The notes under the pieces are model-generated. The model worked only from the letters and a program-made list of their open reading frames with translations. It had not been told where the DNA came from and ran no database searches. 64,000 bases of DNA from an uncultured Prevotella sp. Its GTDB lineage: Bacteria > Bacteroidota > Bacteroidia > Bacteroidales > Bacteroidaceae. The stretch lies in the NCBI GenBank assembly GCA_937907705.1, contig CALCVP010000008.1, positions 1-64,000 of the forward strand, read 5' to 3'. Every line of letters begins with the position of its first letter. Position 1 is the first letter of the stretch. The position numbers and the translations under genes were made by a program. This document shows positions 25,456-33,674 of the stretch, piece by piece.

Positions 25456-26772
25456 ATGAAAAAGTTATCAAGACTCGTTATGGTACTCTTGATGGGTGCC
25501 GTTTCACTGGGCTTCGCTTCTTGTAGCGACGATGATGACGACAACTCTCAGTTGCCATCAGTAGGTACTGCAACCACAACCATCAATGCTAACGACCTCG
25601 AAATGGAGAAAGTAGCAAAAACTTACGTAAAAGACGTGGTTTACAGCACATACTCTGCATTGGCTGTTGAAGCCAAGACACTGAACGAGAAGTGCGAAGC
25701 TCTCTATGCAGCAGCTAAAAACGGTACACTGCAACAGAGCGACATCGACGCTGCTTGCGAAGCTTTCAAAAACGCACGCCGCGAGTGGGAGCGCAGCGAA
25801 GCATTCCTTTACGGTGCTGCTTCTGACAACAACATCGACCCACACATCGACTCTTGGCCACTCGACCGCCAGCAAATGGTAGACGCTTTGAACAGTGCCA
25901 AACTGATTGCAGGTATCAAAGGCGACGACCCTGCTGCTTTCGTCTACAACGAGAATGGTGAGTTCGATACAGTAATGGGCTTCCACGGACTGGAGTTCAT
26001 CCTCTTCCGCGATGGTGCTAACCGCACATTGGCAGCTATCAACGCCGGTAAAGAAATCGCAGAAGGCATGACTTCTGTCAACACACTGGACGAGCTGGCA
26101 TTTGCTGCCGCTATTTCAGGCGACCTTCGCAACATGACTTCATTGCTGGCTTATGGCTGGTTGGGCGACGGTGTTTCTTCTGACGTGAAAACAACTCTTG
26201 ACAAAGCCTTCTATGTAGTACAGAATACTCCCCACATGGGTGTCAGTGGCACTGGCGTTTGCTATGGTGCTTTCTTGCTCAACAAGGGCTACGGCAACTC
26301 TTGGGGCAACACTATCAACAACATCTTCGTAGGTGGCTGCTCTAACATTTGCTCAGAGGTAGCTACCCAGAAGTTAGGTCAGGCTTACCGCGTAGCTATC
26401 GGTCAAGGTGGCGCAGACGATGCGGCTGACTACATCGAGTCTCCTTACAGCAAGCGTTCCTTCATCGACTACCAAGACAATATCTATTCTATCAAGAATT
26501 CTCTCTATGGTACTCGCGACATTACCGCTACTGCTCCTGTAGCCAACTCTATCATGAAGTATCTCCAGAACAACAACGCTGAGTTGGCTACCAAGCTCGA
26601 CAATGCTCTGAAAGCTGCCCTCAACGCACTGGAAACAGCCAAGAACAGCGGTATTGCTTTCATCGACAATCCTGGCCATCCACAAGTAAAGACAGCTATG
26701 GACGCTGTTAACGACCTTGACGATGTGCTCAACGAAGCTGGTACTTGGTTCACAAAGCAAGCTGACAAATAA
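25456..26772 (+). CDS. Imelysin (M75-type) surface lipoprotein
   Basis: A 438-residue lipoprotein. The lipobox LGFASC is followed by SDDDDDN, matching the surface-export signal described for Bacteroides lipoproteins. The imelysin core carries the GxHxxE motif (GFHGLEF) near residue 176 and HIDSWPLDRQ before it. Imelysins such as IrpA are linked to iron. The family was first called an insulin-cleaving protease, but peptidase activity is doubtful. Alternating helices form a four-helix bundle pair. It lies between the porin and the first di-heme cytochrome, an association also seen for imelysins and di-heme oxidoreductases in proteobacteria. Confidence 0.9.
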   Translation: MKKLSRLVMVLLMGAVSLGFASCSDDDDDNSQLPSVGTATTTINANDLEMEKVAKTYVKDVVYSTYSALAVEAKTLNEKCEALYAAAKNGTLQQSDIDAACEAFKNARREWERSEAFLYGAASDNNIDPHIDSWPLDRQQMVDALNSAKLIAGIKGDDPAAFVYNENGEFDTVMGFHGLEFILFRDGANRTLAAINAGKEIAEGMTSVNTLDELAFAAAISGDLRNMTSLLAYGWLGDGVSSDVKTTLDKAFYVVQNTPHMGVSGTGVCYGAFLLNKGYGNSWGNTINNIFVGGCSNICSEVATQKLGQAYRVAIGQGGADDAADYIESPYSKRSFIDYQDNIYSIKNSLYGTRDITATAPVANSIMKYLQNNNAELATKLDNALKAALNALETAKNSGIAFIDNPGHPQVKTAMDAVNDLDDVLNEAGTWFTKQADK

Positions 26773-26803
26773 TCAGTTACACTAATAATAGAATAATCCT
26801 ACA

Positions 26804-26840
26804 ACGTAACTCCACTCCAACCATAGAAGTGGAGTTACGT
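26804..26840 (+). terminator. Hairpin between imelysin and cytochrome genes
   Basis: Perfect 13-base-pair stem, ACGTAACTCCACT at 26804-26816 and its complement at 26828-26840, then AAACTTATTT. With no U-run it may attenuate transcription or protect mRNA ends rather than stop it fully. Confidence 0.6.
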
Positions 26841-26913
26841 AAACTTATTTAAAGAGGCTTGTCCTTTTTATATACAAAAAACGAACTGAATTTTCAAAAG
26901 CAACAATAAAGAC

Positions 26914-28659
26914 ATGAAAAAGATTAACTTTTTTGCAGCTATAGCTGCTGTTGCCATCACCCCTTTCATGCTTGCCGCATGTTCTGACGACAACGGAGGC
27001 GACACTCCAGACAAACCATCAAGCTATGAGCCTGATGCCAACTATGTGGGAAAGGCTGTCGGCAACTTTGACGCCAGCGAGTGGTATCCAGGCGGCGAGG
27101 CTGGTACTACCAACAATGTGGCTGCCGCTTGCTATGAAGATGAAACCCCAATGATTTCTGCAAGCGCAGAACTGACTGAAGCTTTCCATGAAGGCGAGTT
27201 GCTCTTCGAGCGTCAATACACACAGAATACAGCGCCATACAAAGGTCTTGGCCCTGCATCAGTAAGACGTTCATGCCTCGATTGCCACCCAAACTATGGC
27301 CATGGCAAGCGCGTTGAGTCGTACAAGACAGCTTATGGCAACGGTAACGGCTATCTGCTCGTGATTTATCATCCCAACAGTGAGGGTTCCAACGACGGTC
27401 CTTACATCAGCGAGGTAACCGGTATGCCGCAAACACAGGCAGTATCTCCATTCAAAGCTCCTATAGAAGAAGACGGTGTACACATCAAGTGGGAAAAGAT
27501 TACTGCCATGGAGAGCGGTCTTCCGCTGCAATTCCCTGACGGTGAGAAGTATGAGTTGTCCTATCCGGAAGTAACAATCGATGCCGACAAGTTCCACACA
27601 TCACCAATGCCAAGCAACTATGCAGTGCGTCTGGAGTCTACCATCGGTGTAATCGGAACAGGATTGCTCGATGCTGTGCCAGAAGAAGAAATCAAAGCAC
27701 AATACAAATCTGAAGCAGACTACTTCAAAAGTGCAGGCTTAGACGTTACGGAATATGTAAATCCAAACTTCTGGAACGCTACAACCGATGACTGGGGAAC
27801 TGGTGCACTCTACACCACATTAGCTGGAAAGATGGCTGACGGCAGCGACGGTACAGGCAAAAAGATTATCAAGCGCTTTACCTATGCGCTGACCCGCGGT
27901 ACGCTTCAGGATGGTCCCGGTGCCAATGCTATATGGAACATCACCAATGTTTCACGCCCTGACCGTTCAAAGCTCTATACTACCTCTGCCTGGGCGCAGG
28001 CTATGTCTGAAGACGCTGACGTGATAAATGCCATCAAGGCTGACCCGACATCACCTTACTATGCACAGACTGATGCTGAAATTGCCGAGAAAGTAAAGAA
28101 CCTGCTTGATCCAAACACCAACCAGTTTGACAACAAATGGCACAACTTCAAGCCGGAAATGACCTCTGCACAGTTCTATTCATTCATGGTATGGCATCGC
28201 GGTTTGGCTATTCCACGTGCGCGTAACCTCAACGATTCACAAGTGCAAAGAGGCAAAGAACTGTTCAACCAAATGGGCTGTACCAACTGCCACCGTGCCA
28301 AATGGCAAACAGGCAGCGACAATTATTGGACTCCCGAGGCTATCGCAGACAAGCCATTGCCCCGCTACCAGAACCAAACCATCTATCCTTACACCGACTT
28401 TATGCAGCACAAGCTCTACATGAAGAACGATATTCACGGTTCATGGTGCCGCACCACCCCACTATGGGGACGCGGACTGTCTGCTATCAACACTGGTTCT
28501 GAAGACCGCATGCACGACTGCCGCGCCCATAATGAGATTGAAGCCATCATGTGGCACGCTTACAGCAAAAAGAGCCATGCATACAGTGCAGCACTGAAGT
28601 TCTACAACTTGCCTAAAGCTGACCGTGATGCAGTGGTGAAATTCCTGCAGTCTATCTAA
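26914..28659 (+). CDS. Di-heme oxidoreductase (DHOR/DUF1111-type) lipoprotein, paralogue 1
   Basis: A 581-residue c-type cytochrome lipoprotein. The lipobox MLAAC (lipidated Cys 23) is followed by SDDNGGD, a surface-export-like signal. Two haem-attachment motifs are visible, CLDCH at residues 121-125 and CTNCH at 456-460, the layout of the MauG-related di-heme oxidoreductase family often annotated as thiol oxidoreductase. MWHAYSKKSHA and NLPKADRDAVVKFL at the C-terminus are family-like. The electron donor and substrate are unknown. The gene lies between imelysin and a second copy, with CcsBA two genes downstream to attach the haems. Confidence 0.88.
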   Translation: MKKINFFAAIAAVAITPFMLAACSDDNGGDTPDKPSSYEPDANYVGKAVGNFDASEWYPGGEAGTTNNVAAACYEDETPMISASAELTEAFHEGELLFERQYTQNTAPYKGLGPASVRRSCLDCHPNYGHGKRVESYKTAYGNGNGYLLVIYHPNSEGSNDGPYISEVTGMPQTQAVSPFKAPIEEDGVHIKWEKITAMESGLPLQFPDGEKYELSYPEVTIDADKFHTSPMPSNYAVRLESTIGVIGTGLLDAVPEEEIKAQYKSEADYFKSAGLDVTEYVNPNFWNATTDDWGTGALYTTLAGKMADGSDGTGKKIIKRFTYALTRGTLQDGPGANAIWNITNVSRPDRSKLYTTSAWAQAMSEDADVINAIKADPTSPYYAQTDAEIAEKVKNLLDPNTNQFDNKWHNFKPEMTSAQFYSFMVWHRGLAIPRARNLNDSQVQRGKELFNQMGCTNCHRAKWQTGSDNYWTPEAIADKPLPRYQNQTIYPYTDFMQHKLYMKNDIHGSWCRTTPLWGRGLSAINTGSEDRMHDCRAHNEIEAIMWHAYSKKSHAYSAALKFYNLPKADRDAVVKFLQSI

Positions 28660-29083
28660 GCTGCCGGTCTGCAATACAACAGGTATTACGCAATAACAAG
28701 ACAATGGCCTTAACGTGTCGGATTACCTTTAACATCGTGACAAGGGCAAAAACACCAAGCCGTAGCTATAAACAGCCCAGTGATGAGCCACTTGACACAT
28801 TGCAGAAGGTAACCGGCACATTAGGTTTACACTATCAAGCATATTGAAAAGGTGCAGCATGTACCTGACAACAATAAAGAAATTCACCTCAGATGTCTTG
28901 CATATTCAGGAGGACAAGGCGTGTATTATACATGCCTTGTCCCCTTTGTGCGTTAAGCAGCAAGCCGTAAAATAGAACTGAAAACAGCCTGACAATCAGC
29001 AGGCTTCGCATGACATCTCCACACATATTGACAAAAAAGATCAATAAAAACTTTTAATAAAAACCCTAAAAACAAAAACATTT
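28660..29083. other. 424-base gap between the two cytochrome genes
   Basis: It holds a strong hairpin at 28912-28942 and otherwise no coding frame. I find no full TTG/TAnnTTTG promoter before the second cytochrome gene, so it may be expressed by read-through. Confidence 0.55.
28912..28942 (+). terminator. Hairpin between the two di-heme cytochrome genes
   Basis: GGACAAGGCGTGTA at 28912-28925 and TACATGCCTTGTCC at 28929-28942 form a 14-base-pair stem with one G-U pair and a 3-base loop. The following tract is only CCTTTGTG, so termination is likely partial. Confidence 0.65.
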
Positions 29084-30784
29084 ATGAGAAAATACTTTTG
29101 TCTCGTGTCGCTGTTGCTCTGCACTGCCACTGCGTTTGTGGCTTGTTCAGACGATGACAACAACTCTTCAACCAGCGGAAACACCCAATTGGAACCTGAC
29201 GGGAACTATGTAGGAAAGGCTGTCGGCAACTTTTCTGCAGAGGAGTGGGCTCCAGGCGGTGAGTTAGGAACCACTAACAACGTATCGTCCAACTGCTATG
29301 AGGACAATACTCCCGCTGTGGAACAGCAGGGATTGATAGACAACTTCAATGAAGGAGACCTCATGGCAAGTTCCAAATACACACTGAACAAAGAACCGTA
29401 CAAGGGCTGGGGGCCAATAGCTTCACGCCATGCTTGCGAAGACTGCCATGCCGGTGGCTACTCTCATGGCCACAGCCGCAGCAATTTTACACCTGAAAAG
29501 GGTAACGGCTACATTGTATCTGTCTATACGCCTGATGCTCCCGGCAGCAATGACGGACCCTTGGTAGACCAGCTTACTACCTTTACCATGACCATGGCAC
29601 AGCGTCCTTTCAAGGCACCACTGGACCCTTCGAAGGTGGAAATAACCTGGCATGAAGAAAAGACCATGGAAAGCGGACTGGCAATGAAGTTTCCAAAAGA
29701 CGGTGAAACCTTTTCCCTGCGCTACCCTACGGTAAGTATTCCTGAAGATGCCTTTAACACTGACCCTCGCCCTACGGGCTATGACGTACGCTTGATTGTG
29801 TCTTGCAACTTTCAGGGTCTGGGCTTGATTGATGCCATTGACAACGAATCGCTGGAGGAGCAATACAAGAAAGAGGCGAGCTATGGCGTTGAGCTGAACC
29901 CGGAGTTTTGGGACAACAATGCAAAGAAGCTCAAAGACGATGCTTATGCAGAAGATTATTTCGGCAGGAAATTCGTCAAGAGATTCAATTATGACCTGCT
30001 TGAGGGCTGCCTGCAAAATGATGTGGCCCTTTGGGATGAGTTGAATGTGCTGCGATCAGACATCCACCACATCTGCTCTACCACTCCATGGGCCAAGGCT
30101 ATGGCCAACGATGAGGAGGTAATCAGCTATATTATGGAGAACGGAAAAAGCACAGACTCCCCCGTACACCCTTACTATTATGACGGAACCAAGGAGGGAA
30201 TAAAAGAGGCTTTGTCTTATCTGCTGTCGCCAGAGGACAACGTTAACCTCTACGACAACAAGTATTACAACTTCAAGCCTGAGATGAGCGACAACCAATA
30301 CCACTCATTCATGATATGGCATCGCGGCATTGCTGTGCCCAGAGCACGCAATCTGAATGACAAGACAGTACAGCGCGGCAAGGAGTTGTTTACCGAAATG
30401 GGCTGCACCAACTGCCACAAGCCATCTTGGACCACCGGTGCCGACAACTATGGACGCTCCAAAATCTTGGAGGGAAAGCAGCTGCCTCAGTATGCCAACC
30501 AGAAGATTTACCCTTACTCTGACTTTGTACAGCACAAGTTGTGCATGAAACAAGACATTCACGGCTCATGGTGCAGAACCACACCGCTGTGGGGCCGCGG
30601 TCTCTCTCTGATTAACAGCGGACGCGAAGACCGTCTGCATGATGCCCGTGCCCGCAATGAAATAGAAGCTATCATGTGGCACTGCTACAGCAAGAAGAGC
30701 CAAGCTTACGACAGTGCGGTGAAGTTCTACAACCTGCCTAAGGCCGACCGCCAAGCCGTGGTCAACTTCCTGCGCTCTATCTAA
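29084..30784 (+). CDS. Di-heme oxidoreductase lipoprotein, paralogue 2
   Basis: A 566-residue paralogue of the preceding cytochrome. The lipobox FVAC is followed by SDDDNNSS. Haem motifs are CEDCH at 118-122 and CTNCH at 441-445. The N-terminal (NYVGKAVGNF, GTTNNV, CYED) and C-terminal (DIHGSWCRTTPLWGRGLS, then NEIEAIMWH) regions are nearly identical to paralogue 1, while the middle differs and the first haem is followed by a histidine/glycine loop (GGYSHGHSR). This looks like tandem duplication with divergence of the central substrate-facing part. It is followed by a strong terminator-like hairpin and the CcsBA gene. Confidence 0.88.
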   Translation: MRKYFCLVSLLLCTATAFVACSDDDNNSSTSGNTQLEPDGNYVGKAVGNFSAEEWAPGGELGTTNNVSSNCYEDNTPAVEQQGLIDNFNEGDLMASSKYTLNKEPYKGWGPIASRHACEDCHAGGYSHGHSRSNFTPEKGNGYIVSVYTPDAPGSNDGPLVDQLTTFTMTMAQRPFKAPLDPSKVEITWHEEKTMESGLAMKFPKDGETFSLRYPTVSIPEDAFNTDPRPTGYDVRLIVSCNFQGLGLIDAIDNESLEEQYKKEASYGVELNPEFWDNNAKKLKDDAYAEDYFGRKFVKRFNYDLLEGCLQNDVALWDELNVLRSDIHHICSTTPWAKAMANDEEVISYIMENGKSTDSPVHPYYYDGTKEGIKEALSYLLSPEDNVNLYDNKYYNFKPEMSDNQYHSFMIWHRGIAVPRARNLNDKTVQRGKELFTEMGCTNCHKPSWTTGADNYGRSKILEGKQLPQYANQKIYPYSDFVQHKLCMKQDIHGSWCRTTPLWGRGLSLINSGREDRLHDARARNEIEAIMWHCYSKKSQAYDSAVKFYNLPKADRQAVVNFLRSI

Positions 30785-30809
30785 ACATCTGAACTGATTA
30801 TATTATACC

Positions 30810-30845
30810 CATATAGAAGTCTGCCTTGATGCAGACTTCTATATG
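30810..30845 (+). terminator. Perfect 15-base-pair hairpin after the second cytochrome gene
   Basis: CATATAGAAGTCTGC at 30810-30824 and its exact complement at 30831-30845 around CTTGAT. No long T-run follows. It lies in the leader of the CcsBA gene, before the ATG at 30948, and so may tune how much CcsBA is made relative to the cytochromes. Confidence 0.65.
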
Positions 30846-30947
30846 TATAGTTTGCTGACTGTATTGGGATTAAACACCAAGAACAGGATAACAGAGACCT
30901 TGCATTTCACATTCAGGTCTGTTTTTACACCTACACATGCAAAGATT

Positions 30948-33221
30948 ATGAAGAAATATATCAAGCTTTCAGTTTTCATTTTCTATCTTATTATACTTAT
31001 CTGTATGGCTGTTGCCACGGTAATAGAGAAATATCAAGGCACAGACTATACAGGAACACACATCTATGGGGCATGGTGGTTTACGCTGCTTTGGGCCCTA
31101 CTGGCAGTAGCTGCCATTGTGTATTATGTCCAGATGCGCGTCAGAAGATGTTCTGTCGTGCTGCTCCATACCTCGTTTGTAGTGATATTGGCCGGTGCTT
31201 TCATCACACACGTCAGTGCAGAGCGCGGCATGATACACTTGTATATTGGCGAAACAAGCGGCAAATACATGGTAGCCGACAAGCGACAAGGCATGAAAGA
31301 AAAGCAACTGCCTTTTCAATTGAAACTCAACAATTTCAACATTGTATATCATAACGGCACCAAAGCCGAACAAGACTATGAGTCTAACCTTACTGTTATA
31401 GACAACGGCAAGAGGGAGAACACGGTAGTGTCCATGAACAAGATACTCAACTATCGCTCGTATCGCTTCTATCAGTCGTCTTACGACCCTGACAAGCGCG
31501 GCAGTGTGCTCTCTATCAATGCCGACCCTTACGGAATACCTGTAACCTATACTGGCTATGGGCTGCTGTTTGTGGCGCTGCTGTGGATGCTGATAGACCC
31601 TAAAGGAGCCTATCGGCGTGTGCTTCGCAGCGACATCATGAAGAAAGGTGTCATCTGTCTGACAGCTTTCTTGGCTTTCGGACAGACCGCTCAAGCGACA
31701 ACTGCCCTACCCAAGGAAACTGCCAAGCAAATGGGTGAACTATATATACTATACAACAACCGCATCTGTCCGTTGCAAACTTTTGCCATAGACTTTACAA
31801 AGAAGCTCTACGGCAAGGCTCATTATGGCGATTATACTGCAGAACAGGTGCTTACCGGCTTTATCTTTTGGCCTGACGAGTGGAGCAACGAGCCTATCAT
31901 AAAGGTAAAATCGGGCGACATGAAAACCTCCTTGCAGTTGCCAGACTATGCTTCGGTAGGCACGTTTTTTGACAACAGCATGGGAGGTTACCGCATAGGG
32001 CCCTATCTGCAAGAGTATTACAACGGCAACCATGATGCTTTTCACACGCAATGTGCCGACATGGACGACCGCTTGCAACTGGTAATGGACCTCAGACAGG
32101 GCAACATCCTAAAGGTATTTCCGGTTACAGTAAAAGGCAACACCACTTGGTATGCCCCCTCAGACGACCTGCACGGGCTGCCCGTTGACGCCAATCATGC
32201 CGCATTCATGCACAATGTTTTCGGGCTGATTTATGAGCAAGCCACACAGGGCAACTATGCCATGGTGGGGCAGGTGGTCAACAAGATGCAGAAATATCAG
32301 CTGCGAAATGGAGGCCACTCGCTGCCCTCCGGCACACAGGTGGCTGCAGAGCGCCTTTACAATGGTTTCCCCTTTGCCACTATCTTGTTTATGGTCAACC
32401 TTACCATGGGCTTTCTCACACTGTTGGTAGCCCTTTATAAGCTGACCCACTGCACAGGCAAGCAGACAAGGCAAACTACCACTGTACAGCTGATTGACCG
32501 CTGGGCAATGCCTGTATCCGCTACCGTCATGGTGCTGTCGTTAGCTGCACTGACCTTCGGATTGGCGCTGCGCTGGATTATCAGCGGCACAGTGCCTATG
32601 GCCAATGGCTACGAGACCATGCTGTTTATGGCATGGCTGATTATGATTGTGTCATTGGTGGCTTGCCGAAGGTTCCACATATTGATTACTTTCGGCTTCT
32701 TGATGTCGGGCTTCTTCTTGTTGGTATCTCACATCAACCAGATGAATCCGCAGATAACCCATGTGATGCCGGTGCTCAACTCGCCCCTGCTGAGCATCCA
32801 TGTGTCCATCATCATGCTGTCGTTTGCCTTGCTGTCGCTCACCTTTATCTGTGGAGTGATGGGCCTGCTCATCCGTGCCATAAGGGGCAAACATGCCGTT
32901 CAGTTGCACGACCAGTTGGAGTCGCTGCGTTTGCTCTCTGACCTGTTTCTATATCCTGCCTTGGCAGCCTTGGGCATCGGCATCTTTATAGGAGCCATCT
33001 GGGCCAATGTGTCTTGGGGAACTTACTGGGGTTGGGATGCCAAAGAGGTGTGGGGCCTCATCACTTTCATGATTTATGCCATGTCGGTACACCGCACCAC
33101 CCTGCCTTTCCTGCGCAAGCCATTAGGCTATCATGTGTTCATGACCTTGGCATTTTTAGCCATACTGATGACCTACTTTGGTGTAAACTACTTCTTGGGA
33201 GGCATGCACTCCTATGCTTAA
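30948..33221 (+). CDS. ccsBA: Cytochrome c maturation protein CcsBA (fused ResB-ResC)
   Basis: A 757-residue inner-membrane protein that carries haem to the periplasm and ligates it to CXXCH motifs. The N-terminal part is ResB/CcsB-like, with three or four helices and a periplasmic domain (about 100-420). The C-terminal part is CcsA-like, with eight or so helices and the haem-handling WWD segment (WANVSWGTYWGWDAKEVW). The histidines needed on either side are present (HVSIIMLSF, SVHRTT). I chose MKKYIKLSVF at 30948. The frame extends 35 codons upstream into the hairpin region without support. Being beside two cytochromes rather than nrfHA suggests it matures them. Confidence 0.88.
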   Translation: MKKYIKLSVFIFYLIILICMAVATVIEKYQGTDYTGTHIYGAWWFTLLWALLAVAAIVYYVQMRVRRCSVVLLHTSFVVILAGAFITHVSAERGMIHLYIGETSGKYMVADKRQGMKEKQLPFQLKLNNFNIVYHNGTKAEQDYESNLTVIDNGKRENTVVSMNKILNYRSYRFYQSSYDPDKRGSVLSINADPYGIPVTYTGYGLLFVALLWMLIDPKGAYRRVLRSDIMKKGVICLTAFLAFGQTAQATTALPKETAKQMGELYILYNNRICPLQTFAIDFTKKLYGKAHYGDYTAEQVLTGFIFWPDEWSNEPIIKVKSGDMKTSLQLPDYASVGTFFDNSMGGYRIGPYLQEYYNGNHDAFHTQCADMDDRLQLVMDLRQGNILKVFPVTVKGNTTWYAPSDDLHGLPVDANHAAFMHNVFGLIYEQATQGNYAMVGQVVNKMQKYQLRNGGHSLPSGTQVAAERLYNGFPFATILFMVNLTMGFLTLLVALYKLTHCTGKQTRQTTTVQLIDRWAMPVSATVMVLSLAALTFGLALRWIISGTVPMANGYETMLFMAWLIMIVSLVACRRFHILITFGFLMSGFFLLVSHINQMNPQITHVMPVLNSPLLSIHVSIIMLSFALLSLTFICGVMGLLIRAIRGKHAVQLHDQLESLRLLSDLFLYPALAALGIGIFIGAIWANVSWGTYWGWDAKEVWGLITFMIYAMSVHRTTLPFLRKPLGYHVFMTLAFLAILMTYFGVNYFLGGMHSYA

Positions 33222-33254
33222 ACCATAATCATACACATACAAGTCATCTCTTGC

Positions 33255-33310
33255 ATTTAGGTCTATAAGCAACAGCTCCTTATTCAGGCACATTGCTTAC
33301 AGGCCTAAAT
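33255..33310 (+). terminator. Terminator hairpin after CcsBA
   Basis: A 17-base-pair stem with two G-U pairs: arms 33255-33271 (ATTTAGGTCTATAAGCA) and 33294-33310. TTCGTTATA follows. Confidence 0.6.
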
Positions 33311-33371
33311 TCGTTATACAGCCTTATATCCATCCACACATTTTCATCTTCCATTCCAGGGGCTTCCCGAT

Positions 33372-33459
33372 AGCTATGCAATCGCCTTGCAATAGCTATG
33401 CAATCGGCTTGCGATAACAGTGCAATCAGACAGCGATTGCATAGATATCGGAAAAGCAC
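33372..33459. repeat. 22-base-period repeat array (array F)
   Basis: Units at 33372, 33394, 33416 and 33438. The first two start AGCTATGCAATCG and are nearly identical. The third begins AACAGTGCAATC, and the fourth (TGCATAGATATCGG) is reverse-complement type, so CGATTGCATAG faces CTATGCAATCG. Confidence 0.87.
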
Positions 33460-33674
33460 TTTTATTCTACACCTGCCAGACACCTGCCTATCACCCTTTC
33501 AAACCATGACAAGCAGGAGTGCAAGAGCCTTCAACTCAGGATCCATTTCATTACAAAATGATAAATAAGAAGATTTTCGAACCATTGGGATATTATCTCG
33601 AAAAAAATGTGTAAGTTTGCACTTAATTATACAAAAATCTTGCTACTAAAGATAAGAACAAATAATATAAAGGT

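Larger units (their letters stand above)
33222..33674. other. 453-base intergenic region
   Basis: It contains the CcsBA terminator at 33255-33310 and repeat array F at 33372-33459. A possible -7 element, TAAGTTTG at 33612-33619, lies before purL, with its nearest upstream TTG 24 bases away. No gene is seen. Confidence 0.55.
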
